The notes: generated from the sequence alone by a model not told the origin. 64,000 nucleotides of DNA from Azospirillum baldaniorum (GCF_003119195.2 NZ_CP022253.1:886001-950000), one strand, 5' to 3'; numbered from the stretch's first letter, positions 1-10,601 are shown. Program-made: numbers and translations.

Positions 1-1037
1 CCGATCAGCGCCAGGATGGCGGCCTGTGCCACCGGGAAGGCGACCAGCCAGCCGCTGCCGTAGCCGGTGAGGTTGAGGATCGCGAGGTCGCGCCGCTTGC
101 GGCGCAGGTTGCCCCACTGGCTGGCGGTCACCGCCACCACGTAGCCGGCCACCGACAGGGTCGCGATGATCAGCAGGATGGCGCGCAGATTGCGGTCCAG
201 CGTCAGGGTGGACGCGATCTCGGCTTGGCGGGTGGCGACGGCGATGCCATTGGCCTGGAAGTCGGCCGCCAGTGCCTGCACGTCGCGGATCGAGCGGGCG
301 TAGAGCCGGAACAGCGGGTAGTCGGCGGCCGGTCCGGCCGGGTCGCCCGCCGTGGCGCCCAGCGCCGGCACGGCCTTTCCGTCGCGGAAGTCCTGCACCG
401 CCTGCACCAGCGGCAGGGCGGCGAAGGCGCTCATCCCGCCGTCGCGCTGCGCGGGCAGAACGGCCACCACGCGCAGGGGGAAGGCCAGCGGCTCGGCCTT
501 GCCGCCGCGGGTGCGCTCGGCGTAGGCGGTCACCAGGGCGCCCGGCACCGTCACGCCCAGCCGGTTGGCGGCGCGGGCGCTGAGGATCACGCCGTCCATG
601 GCCGCCGCGGCGGCGTGCGGTCCGGTCACCGGGTCGCCGGGGGCGGTGGGCAGCAGCGTGACGCGCGCTTCGCCCCGTCCATTGGGCTGGCCGCTGGATT
701 GGCTCCCCGATGCCTCGTCGCGCAGCAGGTCGATCTGGCCGGCGATCTGCCGGGTGGCGGGCATGACGAAGTCCACCTCGGGACGCGCCACCATGGCGGC
801 GAACCACGCGTGGTCGAAGCGGTGGCCGCCGGTCACCTCCGGCACGACGAGGCGCATGGCCGGGTCGCGGTTCAGCCGGTCGATCAGCGTGCCGATGGCC
901 CCCTGCTGCAGGCCCGCCAGCACCAGCAACGGCGTCAGCACGGCAGCGATGGCGATCACCTGGCACAGCGCGATGGGCCATTCGACCCGCAGGTCGGCCA
1001 GCGCGAGGCGGAAGAGCTGGGTGACGCGCGCCATCAT
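1..1037 (-). CDS. ABC transporter permease (FtsX/MacB/LolC-like), 3' part outside the window
   Basis: The reading frame starts with ATG at 1037 and runs off the left edge, so about 345 residues are visible and the C-terminus is missing. One hydrophobic segment lies near residues 10-35, followed by a large extracytoplasmic domain and a second hydrophobic stretch near residues 285-310. This is the layout of FtsX-like permeases of MacB/Lol-type exporters. The start overlaps the stop of the upstream ATPase gene as ATGA, so the two are translationally coupled. It is the last visible gene of the srf operon and probably forms the membrane half of that operon's transporter. The substrate is unknown. 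Family call is firm, role inferred. Confidence 0.85.
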   Translation of the reverse strand, partial: MMARVTQLFRLALADLRVEWPIALCQVIAIAAVLTPLLVLAGLQQGAIGTLIDRLNRDPAMRLVVPEVTGGHRFDHAWFAAMVARPEVDFVMPATRQIAGQIDLLRDEASGSQSSGQPNGRGEARVTLLPTAPGDPVTGPHAAAAAMDGVILSARAANRLGVTVPGALVTAYAERTRGGKAEPLAFPLRVVAVLPAQRDGGMSAFAALPLVQAVQDFRDGKAVPALGATAGDPAGPAADYPLFRLYARSIRDVQALAADFQANGIAVATRQAEIASTLTLDRNLRAILLIIATLSVAGYVVAVTASQWGNLRRKRRDLAILNLTGYGSGWLVAFPVAQAAILALI

Positions 1038-1795
1038 GCCGCCGCCTCGGCCCTTGCGGAGTCGTGGCGAACGACGCTCGCTCCGGCGCCGGTGCGGCAT
1101 TCCACCACGGTGAGGCCGGTCCGCTCGGCCAAGCGATGGTCGTGGGTGACCACCACAAGCGCCGCCTTCTGGAAGCGGGCGACGGCGCTCAGCAATTTCA
1201 TGGTTCCCTCGGCCAGCGACGGGTCGAGCGACGCGGTCGGCTCATCGGCGAGGATCACCGCCGGCTGGTGCGCCAGGGCGCGGGCGATGGCGACGCGCTG
1301 GCGCTGGCCGATGGAGATCTGCCGGGGGAGACGGCGCCCCAGCTCGGCCACTCCCAGCGTCTCCATCAGCGTCACCGCCGGGCCTGGGCAGGGCAGGCCG
1401 AGCGCCCGGCGCGTCAGCAGCACGTTCTCGCGCACGGACAGGAACGGCACCAGCCCGCCGGTCTGCAGAACATAGCCCATGTGGGCGGCGCGCAGCGCGG
1501 TCAGCCGGTCGCGCGCCCCGCGACGCCACAGCGCCATCACGTCGACCGGTTCGGCCAGTGTCCCGGCCAGCGTCCCGGCCTGGGGCATGCGCAGCGTGAA
1601 GCGCCCGGCCCGCGTGGGGGCGACGATCAGCGAGAGCAGGTCGAGGGTCGTGCTCTTGCCGCAGCCGCTCGGGCCGACCAGGGCGATCTGGTCGCCGGGG
1701 CACAGGGTGAAGCGCTCCACCGCCAGCCGGAACCGGTCGCTTCCGGCGGCGCGTTCGTGGACGCAGTCCTGGAGATCGACGAGCGGTTCGGTCAT
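1034..1795 (-). CDS. ABC transporter ATP-binding protein (LolD/MacB type) of the srf operon
   Basis: This 253-residue nucleotide-binding subunit has Walker A GPSGCGKST near residue 41, Walker B VILADEPTASLD near residue 180 and the switch His in VVTHDH. The signature loop reads ISIGQ rather than LSGGQ, an unusual but tolerated variant. An insertion of roughly 20 residues sits between the N-terminal strands and the Q-loop region, as in LolD/MacB-like ATPases. Its stop overlaps the permease start (ATGA), and the vWA gene ends five bases before its ATG. It presumably powers the neighbouring FtsX-like permease for export or mechanotransmission at the inner membrane. Confidence 0.9.
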   Translation of the reverse strand: MTEPLVDLQDCVHERAAGSDRFRLAVERFTLCPGDQIALVGPSGCGKSTTLDLLSLIVAPTRAGRFTLRMPQAGTLAGTLAEPVDVMALWRRGARDRLTALRAAHMGYVLQTGGLVPFLSVRENVLLTRRALGLPCPGPAVTLMETLGVAELGRRLPRQISIGQRQRVAIARALAHQPAVILADEPTASLDPSLAEGTMKLLSAVARFQKAALVVVTHDHRLAERTGLTVVECRTGAGASVVRHDSARAEAAA

Positions 1796-1799
1796 GGCG

Positions 1800-3800
1800 T
1801 CAGGGCAGGCTGTCGAGCGGCACGGGATAGACCGCGTCGCCGGCCGATGCCTTGTCGTGCAGCGTCACCCAGCGGTCCACGTCGTCGTGAAAGCGCTGGT
1901 ACAACGCCACCTTCGACTTCACGTCGTCGATGATCGCCTGCTGCTCCCCCACGCCCATGCGGGCCCAGCCGTCCGGGTCGATGGACATGATGCGGCTCTG
2001 GTAGGGCAGGCCCTCCAGATACTCGCCCATCAGGCCGGTCTCCTCCAGGTTGCGCGCCTTGCCCTGGGCGATGCGGTTGGGGTCGCGGCCCATGGCGGCG
2101 GCGGCGCTGCGCAGCTGGTTGAAGAAGTCGCCGGGGTCGATCTGCCCGCGCTCGCCGGCCTCCACCACCTTGCGCAGCGTGGCCTGGAGGTCGCTGAGCT
2201 GGTTCTTGGTCAGCAGGACGCGCACGCTGAAGGACGCGATGTCCGGCTTGCGGAAGTCGCGGTCGGACGCCCACGCCTCGAACATGGCCGGCGCCTTGGT
2301 GCCCTGCACCTCGCCGAGATAGGCCAGACGCATCGCCTTGCCCACGTCCTCCGCCGCCTTCGCCATGCGGTCGGCCGCCGGGGTGGCGGGCTGCGCATCG
2401 GGCTTTGCGGCCGCCTGGGCGGTCTTCACCTGATTGACCAGCAGCTCGGACAGGCGCTGCACCTGGCTGCGGAAGGCCTCGGCGTCGCCGGCCTCCACCG
2501 GGAAATAGAGGGAGCCGACGTTGGGGAAGTTGCTCAGCCGTTCATACTGGGACCGGGCGGTCTGGTGGTCGTTGCGCCCCTCGGCGGTCTGAAGGTGCAG
2601 CACGTAGATGGCGATGCGGTTCTCCAGCGCGAGCTGGCGGATCTGCGCCGTCGACAGACCGGTGCTGGCCAGCGGCGACGTGCCTTCGCGCGAGCTGGCG
2701 TCGGTGAACCAGATGACGTAGCGGCCGCCGAACGGCTTCCAGTCGATCCTGCGGATCGCCTGCTCCAGCCCGGCGTAGCCGTCCTCCGCGAAGGCGCGGG
2801 TGGAGGCGGTGGAGGCCGACACGCCCTTGATCGAGTCGAAGAAGGCCGACTTGGTCGCCGTGCTGTTGGGGTCGGCGAAGGTGCGGGTCAGATACTCGAC
2901 CCCCTTGGACTTCTGCGGGTCGTCGCGATAGCCGATCATGCCGAAGCGGACGCGGTCGTTCAGCTTGGCGGCCTCGACCTGCTGGTAGACCTGCTCGATG
3001 GCCGTGCGCGCCCGATCGATGTAGGGCTGCATCGAGGAGGTGGCGTCGACCAGGAACACCACGCCGGAACGGAAGTCGGCCAGTTCCGCTTCGGGATTGC
3101 CGCGGCGGGCTGGGGCTGGGGCCAGCGGCTCCTCCTTCTCCTTGGTCACCGAGGCGACGCGCACCGTGCGCACCCGGAAGCCGGATTTCAGCACCGTCGA
3201 ATTCGCCTCGAGGATCGGCAGCAGGTAGAACTGCTTCTGAAGATCGATGAAGGTTTCCGGCTCGGCCGAGATGATCGGGCTGTCGGCCGGCACCGCGCCG
3301 GACGCCACCTGCTGGCGCGCGGCCTCGGCATCGACCAGCAGCCGGTCGGAATTCAGCAGGTCGACGAGGCCCTTGCGGTCCTTGAAGAACAGCACCCGCT
3401 CGCGGTTGGCCGGGTTGGTGAAGGCCATCACCAGCGTGTGGCGCCAGGGGATGGTGTCGGCGGCCTCCACCCAGCCGGCGGTCTTGCCCTCGCTGTCGGC
3501 GCCCACCTCCAGGAAGGTCTTCCCGCCCTGCTCCTTGCGGTCGTAGACGAAGAAGACGGACATTGGAGGCACGGTCTTGCCGGTGCCGCCGGGGGCCGCG
3601 GCCAGCACCGCTCCCGGCCGGGTCAGCACGCGCTGGTGCAGCGCGGTCTTGCCCTCGATCAGCAGCGGCGCGCGCTTGCCGGTGGCCTGCGCGAGCGCGG
3701 GCACGGCGGTGCCGGCCAGCAGGGCGACGCCGAGGGCGGCGGCCGTGAAGGCACGGTAGGATGCGGCGCGGAAGGATGCGGCAGAGATGGGAGCGATCAT
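1800..3800 (-). CDS. secreted von Willebrand factor A (vWA) domain protein of the srf operon
   Basis: The chosen ATG at 3800 gives 666 residues and overlaps the stop of the Sel1-repeat gene by ATGA. A longer frame extends upstream but only mirrors the neighbouring gene. A signal peptide (hydrophobic core near residues 18-32, ending ALA-QA) predicts export. A central vWA domain begins near residue 245, with the MIDAS-like motif DATSS at 252-256 (Thr in place of the first Ser) and a second acidic strand FTDASS near 365. The C-terminal third is helical and has no motif I know. The vWA fold usually binds a protein partner through a metal ion, so an adaptor role in the periplasm is inferred. Confidence 0.8.
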   Translation of the reverse strand: MIAPISAASFRAASYRAFTAAALGVALLAGTAVPALAQATGKRAPLLIEGKTALHQRVLTRPGAVLAAAPGGTGKTVPPMSVFFVYDRKEQGGKTFLEVGADSEGKTAGWVEAADTIPWRHTLVMAFTNPANRERVLFFKDRKGLVDLLNSDRLLVDAEAARQQVASGAVPADSPIISAEPETFIDLQKQFYLLPILEANSTVLKSGFRVRTVRVASVTKEKEEPLAPAPARRGNPEAELADFRSGVVFLVDATSSMQPYIDRARTAIEQVYQQVEAAKLNDRVRFGMIGYRDDPQKSKGVEYLTRTFADPNSTATKSAFFDSIKGVSASTASTRAFAEDGYAGLEQAIRRIDWKPFGGRYVIWFTDASSREGTSPLASTGLSTAQIRQLALENRIAIYVLHLQTAEGRNDHQTARSQYERLSNFPNVGSLYFPVEAGDAEAFRSQVQRLSELLVNQVKTAQAAAKPDAQPATPAADRMAKAAEDVGKAMRLAYLGEVQGTKAPAMFEAWASDRDFRKPDIASFSVRVLLTKNQLSDLQATLRKVVEAGERGQIDPGDFFNQLRSAAAAMGRDPNRIAQGKARNLEETGLMGEYLEGLPYQSRIMSIDPDGWARMGVGEQQAIIDDVKSKVALYQRFHDDVDRWVTLHDKASAGDAVYPVPLDSLP

Positions 3801-4873
3801 TTCGGCAGTGCCTCCTTGGCCTGGGCGTGCCCCTGGTCCGCCGCCTTGCGCAGCCATGCGAGGCCGGCGTCCGGTCCCTGCGGGTTGTCGGTCTGGCCGC
3901 TCATCAGCAGGCGGCCGTAGCGGAACTGCGCCTCGGCGTTGCCGGCCTCGGCGGCGCGGCGGTACCACTCGGCGGCCTGGGTCGGGTTGGCCGAGGGCAG
4001 CGGGCTGGTTTCGGCGGAATGGGTGGCGGGGTCGTACATCGTGCCCAGCGCGATCGCCGCCTCGGCGCTGCCGCGCTCGGCGGCGTGGCGGAACAGCAGG
4101 AAGGCGCCGTCCAGCGCCTTGGCCTGCCGGAACCGCTCCCCGGCCGCGTAGGCGTCGCCGGCTGGCGTGCCCTGCTGCACCAGCTTGCGCGCCTCTTCGA
4201 CGGTCGTCGGCGTCAGGGCGGGCGTCAGGGCGGGCTTGGCCGCCTCGGCGACCGGCGCCGGTTCGGACTCCTTGTTCTGCATGAAAAACCAGCCGCCGCC
4301 GGCGAGCGCGGCCAGCAGCACCACGCCCGCGGCGATGGCGCCCCACGGGGGGGCCTTGCCGGTTCCGGCGGACCCGGTGGGGCGCGGCCCCGTCTCGATC
4401 ACGACCGGTGTCCGGGGCTCCTGCGGTTCCAGCGGTTCCACCGGGCCGGCCGGTGCTTCTCCGTCCGTCTCCTTCGGCCATTCCGGTCCCTTCGGCGGCG
4501 TCCACACGGGCGGGGCGGACTTGCCGCGGATGGCCTTCCACACCAGCCGTTCCTCGACCACCGCCCCTCCGGCGCCGCGCACCCGCATCACGTAGGGGAT
4601 GTTCGGGCGCAGATGGGCGGTCACCCCGTGATCGAGGTCGAAGGACAGCCGGCCCTCGGCGCGCGCGACGGCCTCCGGCTGGAACCAGAAGACGGCGCTT
4701 TTCCAGGGATCGTCCGGCGTGCGCGGGTCGAGGTGCTTGGCCTTGTCCACCCCGCCCATCTGGTGCAGCAGTGCGATCTCGACCGGGTCGGAGAAGCGGT
4801 CGGGCGGGCCGATCACCTCGATCAGGGCTCGGCCGCCGGGGTAGGTGGAGGGCTGGGTCGCGCGCGCGGGCAT
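3797..4873 (-). CDS. single-pass membrane protein with C-terminal Sel1 repeats
   Basis: This 358-residue protein has an N-terminal soluble domain (residues 1-120), a proline-rich linker, one transmembrane helix near residues 178-198 and two or three Sel1/TPR-like repeats after residue 255 (motifs such as [17 protein letters not shown] and [13 protein letters not shown]). With one membrane span and no signal peptide, the repeats should lie in the periplasm and the N-terminal domain in the cytoplasm. The gene sits 14 bases after srfC and overlaps the vWA gene by four bases. It is a plausible link between cytoplasmic SrfB/SrfC and periplasmic vWA partners. The domain call is from motif reading; function is unknown. 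Confidence 0.75.
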   Translation of the reverse strand: MPARATQPSTYPGGRALIEVIGPPDRFSDPVEIALLHQMGGVDKAKHLDPRTPDDPWKSAVFWFQPEAVARAEGRLSFDLDHGVTAHLRPNIPYVMRVRGAGGAVVEERLVWKAIRGKSAPPVWTPPKGPEWPKETDGEAPAGPVEPLEPQEPRTPVVIETGPRPTGSAGTGKAPPWGAIAAGVVLLAALAGGGWFFMQNKESEPAPVAEAAKPALTPALTPTTVEEARKLVQQGTPAGDAYAAGERFRQAKALDGAFLLFRHAAERGSAEAAIALGTMYDPATHSAETSPLPSANPTQAAEWYRRAAEAGNAEAQFRYGRLLMSGQTDNPQGPDAGLAWLRKAADQGHAQAKEALPK

Positions 4874-4887
4874 GGCTGGACGGTCCG

Positions 4888-7575
4888 TCAGGCGGTGATG
4901 GGGGTGGGCTGCGCGATCGCGATGGTCGCGAGGATTTCGCCGAGCGCGCGGTTGTGGGCCTCGCCGATCTCACGGCCGCCGGCGAAGCTCACATTGTCGA
5001 GGCCGAGCTGGCGGAAGGCGACGCCCCAGTCGATGAAGCGGTCGCGCTCCATCGGCAGGCGGCGGCCGTCCAGCGGCGGCAGGCCGGCGGGCACCGGCGG
5101 CGGGGTGAAGATGGCGCGGGCGCGGGGCTGCGGCGCCTCGGGGAAGCCGGGGCGGGCGGCCTCGTCCAGCTCGGCGAATCCCAGGCAGGCGACGTAGTCG
5201 TTGAGCCGCATCATGGCGATGCCGACGGCGCGGTCCACCACGTCGTCCCAGCGGGTGTGGGCGGCCTGCACCTGGGCGCGCACGCCCTCGGCGATGGCGT
5301 CGCCCAGCCCGCGGCGATGGGCGCCGACGATCACCTCCTGCACGAGGTCGTCCAGCGCGGCGGCCGGCAGGCCGAGCCGCGCCAACAGGCCGGCGTCCTG
5401 CGACAGGGCGCGCAGATGTTCGGTCCAATGGTTCATCACCTGCTCGGCGAAGACCGCGGGGCGGTCGGGTGGCGGCCGGCGGGCGGCTGGCGGCGCCTCA
5501 GCCGGGGCGGCGGCCGGCGCCCCCCAGGGATCGTCGTCGGGCACCGGCGGCGGAACCTCGGCCGGAGCCGGGGCGAGGCGGTCCAGCTTCAGCGCCGCCG
5601 CGTTCAGGAAGATCTCGCGCGCCGTGGCCTCGCGGACCTGCAGGCGCTCCAGCAAATGGCCGAACAGCGTGTAGTCCGTCGGCTTCATGGCTTGGTTGAG
5701 GCGGACGCGCGTGGCGTTCAGCGCCTGCTCGCGCTCGCGGCGCGAGGCGTCGTCGTCGGCGTGGTAGAAGCGCTTGAGGCTCGCCTCGAGGTGCGCGGCC
5801 TCCTCCTGCAGGCGCTGGCGGATCTGCGCCTCCTTCAGCGCCGGGTCGAGCACCGCGTTCAGCCGCTCCACGAGGAAGGTGACGCCGCCGTCGTTGGGCT
5901 TGAAGGCGGCGTCCCACACGATGCCGCGGTCCGCGACGTGGCGGGCGCACAGCGGGGAGTTCTCGAAGGCGGCGCGGTATTCCGCGATCACGTCGGCCTG
6001 GGCGGCGGACGGCCCGGCCTCGACCAGCCGCTGCTGGTCGACGTAGTCCATGAGATGGAGCTGCTTCATGCCGGGGTTGCGCAGGAACAGCGTGTTGGCG
6101 AAGGGCTTGCCGTCCCAGTTCTCCGGCCAGCCGTCCTTGCCGTACAGCTCCAGGAAGGAGGCGCCGAGGCGGCGGTCCCACTTGCCGCGGCGGGATTCGG
6201 CGGTTTCGCCGCCCTTCTCCACGAACTCCAGATCGAACTTGGTGAGCATCAGGAACAGCGCGGTGCGCGCCCGGGCGCGCGCCTCCGGCGTGGCGCCGTG
6301 GGTCACGTCGATCCAGCCGCGCACCATCGGGGCGAGGTCCTTCACCTCCGCCGTGCTGGGCGGCATGCACAGCAGCATGGCGGTCAGCTCGCGCTCCTCG
6401 GTGAAGCGCTGGAACAGGTAGGCGATCTTGCCGCGCAGCAGCAGTTCGCGAACCTGCGCGGTCTTCTCCCCGTCGTCCGAGGGCAGGCAGGGGAGCTTGA
6501 GGCGCGAACGCGCGCCGGGGAAGTCCAGAAGGTCGGTGTGCTGGAAGAAGGGCCAGGGCGTGTCGGCCATGACGATCTTCAGCTCGGCCACCAGCGCCGT
6601 CAGCGTGGCGCGGGGCAGCGCCACCGGGATTCCCGGCGTGCCGCCGGCCAGCGGCCGGACACTGACAAGGTCGCGCGCGTCCTCCGGCGTGCCGAGCCCG
6701 CGCTTCAGCACCTCGACGTCGATGATGCTGGTCTCGCGCGGCACCAGGGCGGTCAGGGCGGCGCGCGCGTCCGGCGCGTGGGAGAGCCGTTCAAGCGCGC
6801 CGGCCAGCGTCAGGAACAGGTCGGTGAAGGCGCCGAGATTGCCCCAGAGCATGGCGAACAGCCGCGCCCGCCCGGCCAGGGTCAGGCGGGCGGCGTGGCG
6901 GATCACCCCTTCCCAATAATCGGTGTTGTCCAGCGCGCGGATGCGCGCCGCGAAGTTGCGCTGGAAATATTCGCCGAGGTCGTACAGCGCGATCTCGTCG
7001 AGATGCGCCGCCGGGGTTCCCGCCGCCTCCGCCTCGGCGGTCGCCAGCACCTGCCGGATCTCCGCCTCGTCCGGCAGCTTCACCGTCATGTTGTTGGGGT
7101 CGAAGTCGGACAGGAAGCTGTTGGCGAGGATCTTCACCAGATCCGTCTCGCTGAGCAGCCGCAGTTCCACCGGGTGATCCGGGTCCACCGGGCCGTCGCG
7201 GTGCACCGTGAAGCGGGTGACGAGGCCGGTCGACTCGCGGTCGCCGGGCGGGTTGATCTCGGTCAGGAAGTCCCGCCTCTCGCGGCCGAAATCCGCGGTC
7301 AGCGAGGAGGATCGGCTGCGCGCCAGCGCCGACACCAGATAGGACTTGCCGGCCTGGCTGGGGCCGAAGACGCCCACGCAGTTGCGCCGTCCGGCCGCGC
7401 CGATCAGCTTGCGCGCCAGATTCTCCGACCGGCGCGTCGCCGCGCGCAGCCCGTGCGCCTCGTTGGCGACGCTGACCGCGGAGGCGCGCACCTCCTCGAC
7501 CCAGCGGCGGGCCTGTCCGCTGCCCTCGGCGACGCGGCGCGCGGCGCCGACCAGATCCTTCGCAAACTCACTCAC
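4888..7575 (-). CDS. srfC: SrfC-family P-loop protein (putative virulence factor)
   Basis: This 895-residue protein starts at a GTG (7575), 14 bases after srfB. The P-loop GPSQAGKS is at residues 71-78 after a helical N-terminus. A G3-like LLDFPGAR follows at 349-356, giving a large GTPase/dynamin-like layout. A proline/alanine-rich linker near 665-710 separates a C-terminal helical domain. The length and the N-terminal sequence around the P-loop match SrfC, the partner of SrfB in Salmonella srfABC. No enzyme activity is established for the family. I infer a cytoplasmic GTP- or ATP-driven assembly or remodelling factor. No transmembrane segment is seen. Confidence 0.85.
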   Translation of the reverse strand: MSEFAKDLVGAARRVAEGSGQARRWVEEVRASAVSVANEAHGLRAATRRSENLARKLIGAAGRRNCVGVFGPSQAGKSYLVSALARSRSSSLTADFGRERRDFLTEINPPGDRESTGLVTRFTVHRDGPVDPDHPVELRLLSETDLVKILANSFLSDFDPNNMTVKLPDEAEIRQVLATAEAEAAGTPAAHLDEIALYDLGEYFQRNFAARIRALDNTDYWEGVIRHAARLTLAGRARLFAMLWGNLGAFTDLFLTLAGALERLSHAPDARAALTALVPRETSIIDVEVLKRGLGTPEDARDLVSVRPLAGGTPGIPVALPRATLTALVAELKIVMADTPWPFFQHTDLLDFPGARSRLKLPCLPSDDGEKTAQVRELLLRGKIAYLFQRFTEERELTAMLLCMPPSTAEVKDLAPMVRGWIDVTHGATPEARARARTALFLMLTKFDLEFVEKGGETAESRRGKWDRRLGASFLELYGKDGWPENWDGKPFANTLFLRNPGMKQLHLMDYVDQQRLVEAGPSAAQADVIAEYRAAFENSPLCARHVADRGIVWDAAFKPNDGGVTFLVERLNAVLDPALKEAQIRQRLQEEAAHLEASLKRFYHADDDASRREREQALNATRVRLNQAMKPTDYTLFGHLLERLQVREATAREIFLNAAALKLDRLAPAPAEVPPPVPDDDPWGAPAAAPAEAPPAARRPPPDRPAVFAEQVMNHWTEHLRALSQDAGLLARLGLPAAALDDLVQEVIVGAHRRGLGDAIAEGVRAQVQAAHTRWDDVVDRAVGIAMMRLNDYVACLGFAELDEAARPGFPEAPQPRARAIFTPPPVPAGLPPLDGRRLPMERDRFIDWGVAFRQLGLDNVSFAGGREIGEAHNRALGEILATIAIAQPTPITA

Positions 7576-7589
7576 GTCGTCGCCTCACG

Positions 7590-10500
7590 TCACTTGTCGA
7601 GGAGGATGCCGGTGTCCAGCCAATAGCCCTGCTGGTCGTCGATGGATTGCAGCCGCAGCCGCAGCTTGTTCTTGGGCACGGTGCGGCCCAGCGCGTCGAT
7701 GATCGAGGCCGGCTCGAAGCTGTCCACCACCTGCTTCTTCACGTCCCGCGCCCGGCGGCGCAGCGTGACGTTCAGCGGCGTGCGGGCGTTCAGCTCGGCC
7801 GCGACCTCGTTGTTGGCGTAGTCCAGGCTGTACATCCGCGTCGCCGGCCACCAGTCCACCGGGAACTGCCGGAAGCCCAGCGGCATCGGCCCGCGGAACT
7901 GGAACGGCGCGTCGGGCAGGTCGTAATCCTCGGCGTCCAGCCGCATGTCGCGGTAATAGACGTCGGCCTCCAGCAGGCGGTTGTTGCGGTCCAGCTTGCC
8001 GAAGAACTGCGCGGTCGAGCCCAGCCGCAGCGCGTCGGACCGGAAGTTGAAGTTCTGGAGCTGCCCTTCGCCCAGCAGGCAGATCATGGCGCCGACCGAC
8101 GCCGTGGTCTTCGGGTCGCCGATGGTCGCGTTCTGGCCGCGGAACGGGTACCACTGGCCGACGCGGAAGCGGTGCAGCGGCACGATGCGGTGCGGCGGCA
8201 GGGCGCCGGCCTCGACCAGGATGTCGCGCACCGCCGGCAGGCGCGACGGCCGACCGGCCAGCAGCAGGACGTCGGCGCGGTAGCGCCACACCACCTCGCT
8301 CAAGGCCCGCAGCATCTCCTGGAAGACCGAGCGGACGACGCGGTCGGTCTCCGCGTCGTCCACCAGGAAAACCACCTGCTGGAGGTCGAAGCCGCGCGCG
8401 CCCTGGCGCGCCGCCTCCTGGTTGATGTAGGCGACCACCGCGTCGTTGGGCTTGCTGTCGGCAGTGAAGAAGCTGGCGAAGGGCCGCAGCTCCGCCTCGC
8501 GGGGCGTGGTGAGGTCGTACGTCTCGTAATGCGCCAGCATGCCCAGCGCGATGGGCGCCGCGACCTGTGCCGCGAACTGCTGGCGGCGCAGCTGGTCGGA
8601 GACGTGCATCTCGCCATGGTCGGCGCCGAGCAGGCGGTCCAGCACGGACTCGGCGCGCTCGCCCAGGCCGGAGTCGGCGAGCGCCTGCCGGATCGGCTTC
8701 AGCACCAGTTCGCGCACCACCTGGAACAGCGCGTCGTCGCCGGCGAGGTTGAAGCCCTCGCGGAACTCCTGCTTGGGGAACAGCGTGACGTTGGCGCCCT
8801 GGCCCTCGGCGCGGAAGCTGGTGATGACCAGATCGGTGGTGCCGCCGCCGACGTCCAGCGTGGCCACGCGCAGCGAGTCCCGCGTCTGCGGGTCGGCGGC
8901 GTTGCCGGGATGGCGCATCACGTCGAAGAAGGCGCGCGCGTCGCCGGAATATTGCAGAGCCACCTGCCCGTACAGGTAGACCGCCTGGGTGGCGCTGGCC
9001 TCGTCCCATTTCAGGATGACCTCGGGCAGGCGCATGTCGGGCTTCGGCACCGGCTTCTGCGCGCCGTTCTCGTCGAAGTCGATGTCGGCGAGGCCCAGCG
9101 ACAGGTAGGCGAGGTCGCGCGCGGCCTCGGCCTGCTGCTGGAGGATCTGCCGCTCGGCCAGGGTCATGGCGGTCGGCATGGTCATGATGATGCGGCGCAG
9201 CCGGCGCGGCAGGTCGGCGTTGCGCCGCCGCAGCCGGTGGGACGGCGAGTTCATCATGCACAGCGCCTGGAGGAACACCTCGGCCAGCACGAAGGACATC
9301 AGGCTGCGCCGCGAATAGAGCGCGCGGATGGACGGCAGAAGGCGCATGTCCGCGCCCTCCATCGCCATGTCGATGCCGTGGATCGCCTCGCCGTAGTCGT
9401 TGATCAGCGTGGTGAAGGCCACGCCGGTCGCCACCGGCGCCTGCTCCCCGTGCACGTCGGCGGCGTTGAAGCGCCAGCTGTCCTCGCGCGCGTCCTCGTC
9501 CCACAGATAGCGTTTCGGCCCGGACAGGCCGGTCGAGCCCTCGCTGCCCCGCCGCAGGCTGGCGAGGCGGGTCGCCTCCGGCCCGACGCGGACCACCGTC
9601 GGCCAGGAGAAGGCGTCCGGCCGGCCGCTGCGCAGCGACAGGTGCTCACGTCCGAAGGAGGCGCGGCTGAACTCCAGCCGGCTCTCGAACGGGTCGCTGT
9701 AGACGTATTCGGGGCGGCTGAGGTCACGCAGCTGCAGCTTCACCGCCTTGGTGATGTCGGCGCCGAGCTGGTCCGGCTCCGTCTCGATCAGCAGGCCGCA
9801 GGTGCGCGAATTGCCGAGGTCGATGACCATGTCCACGTCCACCGGCGCCGGGCGCGGCTCGGTCAGGCGGTCCACCACCTTCAGCTTCGGCAGGATGTCC
9901 AGCGCGTGCAGCAGGTCGATGAAGGCCTTGTAGCGCGCGATGTGCTCGTGCGGGCCTTCCATGCGCTCCAGCAGCTCGTCCGAGGACAAAGGCTGGACGT
10001 GGCGCGATCCGGCGCGGCGGCGCTCGTCGCGCTCGACCATCTCCTTGAAGGCTTCCAGGCACCAGTCCTTGAACCACGGCTCCCGCAGGAACCAGTCCAG
10101 CGGGTCGCGGCGCGACGGCAGCGAGAAGCTGCGGCCGTTGCGGGCGTCCTCGGGGGACGGGGCGAGGTAGGCTTCCTCCTCGAAGAAGTCGGCCAAGTTG
10201 GTGTCCAGCGCCAGCACGAAGCGGTAGGCGTTGCCGTCGGCGTCCGGCTCGTCCAGCGCCACCAGGCAGCCGCGCGCCCAGTTGGTGGGGCCGCGGAAAT
10301 AGCCGCCGCCCATCTCCTCGCGGAACAGCGGGATCGGCATCCAGTTGCGGTCCATCATCTGGACCACCTGCTGAACGTTGATCGAGTAGCGCTCCTGCCG
10401 GTTGGTCTCCTCGTCGCCGCGGCGGACCAGGACCGGCATCGTGTCGTCATTCAGTGCCGCCGTCCGCTCCTCGAAGAAACCCCAGTCGCGCGGCACCGGT

Positions 10501-10601
10501 GCGTCCTTCGGCAGCGAGAAGCCAAAGTCCAGGAACTGGATTCCGCTCCCCGGGATCACGGAGACGAGGTTCGGAAACTTGGTCAACTCGTTCAACGGCA
10601 T
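7590..10601 (-). CDS. srfB: SrfB-family actin/Hsp70-like ATPase (putative virulence factor)
   Basis: This 1003-residue protein carries three signatures of the actin/Hsp70 ATPase fold. They are a phosphate-1 loop DLGNSRTCG at residues 261-269, a phosphate-2 loop DVGGGTTDL at 583-591 and an adenosine-type motif LLLAGRPSRLPAV near 779-791. The first 250 residues are an extra N-terminal domain. This layout and length fit SrfB, whose biochemical role is not established. The gene has its own likely promoter in the 108-base gap after srfA. It is followed at 14 bases by srfC, its usual partner. It should act in the cytoplasm, since no signal peptide or membrane segment is visible. Confidence 0.9.
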   Translation of the reverse strand: MPLNELTKFPNLVSVIPGSGIQFLDFGFSLPKDAPVPRDWGFFEERTAALNDDTMPVLVRRGDEETNRQERYSINVQQVVQMMDRNWMPIPLFREEMGGGYFRGPTNWARGCLVALDEPDADGNAYRFVLALDTNLADFFEEEAYLAPSPEDARNGRSFSLPSRRDPLDWFLREPWFKDWCLEAFKEMVERDERRRAGSRHVQPLSSDELLERMEGPHEHIARYKAFIDLLHALDILPKLKVVDRLTEPRPAPVDVDMVIDLGNSRTCGLLIETEPDQLGADITKAVKLQLRDLSRPEYVYSDPFESRLEFSRASFGREHLSLRSGRPDAFSWPTVVRVGPEATRLASLRRGSEGSTGLSGPKRYLWDEDAREDSWRFNAADVHGEQAPVATGVAFTTLINDYGEAIHGIDMAMEGADMRLLPSIRALYSRRSLMSFVLAEVFLQALCMMNSPSHRLRRRNADLPRRLRRIIMTMPTAMTLAERQILQQQAEAARDLAYLSLGLADIDFDENGAQKPVPKPDMRLPEVILKWDEASATQAVYLYGQVALQYSGDARAFFDVMRHPGNAADPQTRDSLRVATLDVGGGTTDLVITSFRAEGQGANVTLFPKQEFREGFNLAGDDALFQVVRELVLKPIRQALADSGLGERAESVLDRLLGADHGEMHVSDQLRRQQFAAQVAAPIALGMLAHYETYDLTTPREAELRPFASFFTADSKPNDAVVAYINQEAARQGARGFDLQQVVFLVDDAETDRVVRSVFQEMLRALSEVVWRYRADVLLLAGRPSRLPAVRDILVEAGALPPHRIVPLHRFRVGQWYPFRGQNATIGDPKTTASVGAMICLLGEGQLQNFNFRSDALRLGSTAQFFGKLDRNNRLLEADVYYRDMRLDAEDYDLPDAPFQFRGPMPLGFRQFPVDWWPATRMYSLDYANNEVAAELNARTPLNVTLRRRARDVKKQVVDSFEPASIIDALGRTVPKNKLRLRLQSIDDQQGYWLDTGILLDK

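Noticed and set aside
1479..3920. Long plus-strand frame of 813 codons
   Set aside because: It is antisense to the vWA gene and has the low-complexity Gly/Arg/His-rich composition of a GC-rich shadow frame.
4408..7626. Long plus-strand frame of 1072 codons
   Set aside because: Antisense to srfC and the Sel1 gene, with Arg/Gly/Ala-rich sequence and no recognisable domain.
7590..9504. Second minus-strand frame inside srfB
   Set aside because: It overlaps srfB in another frame and is Arg/Ala/Gly-rich. The srfB frame has the ATPase motifs.
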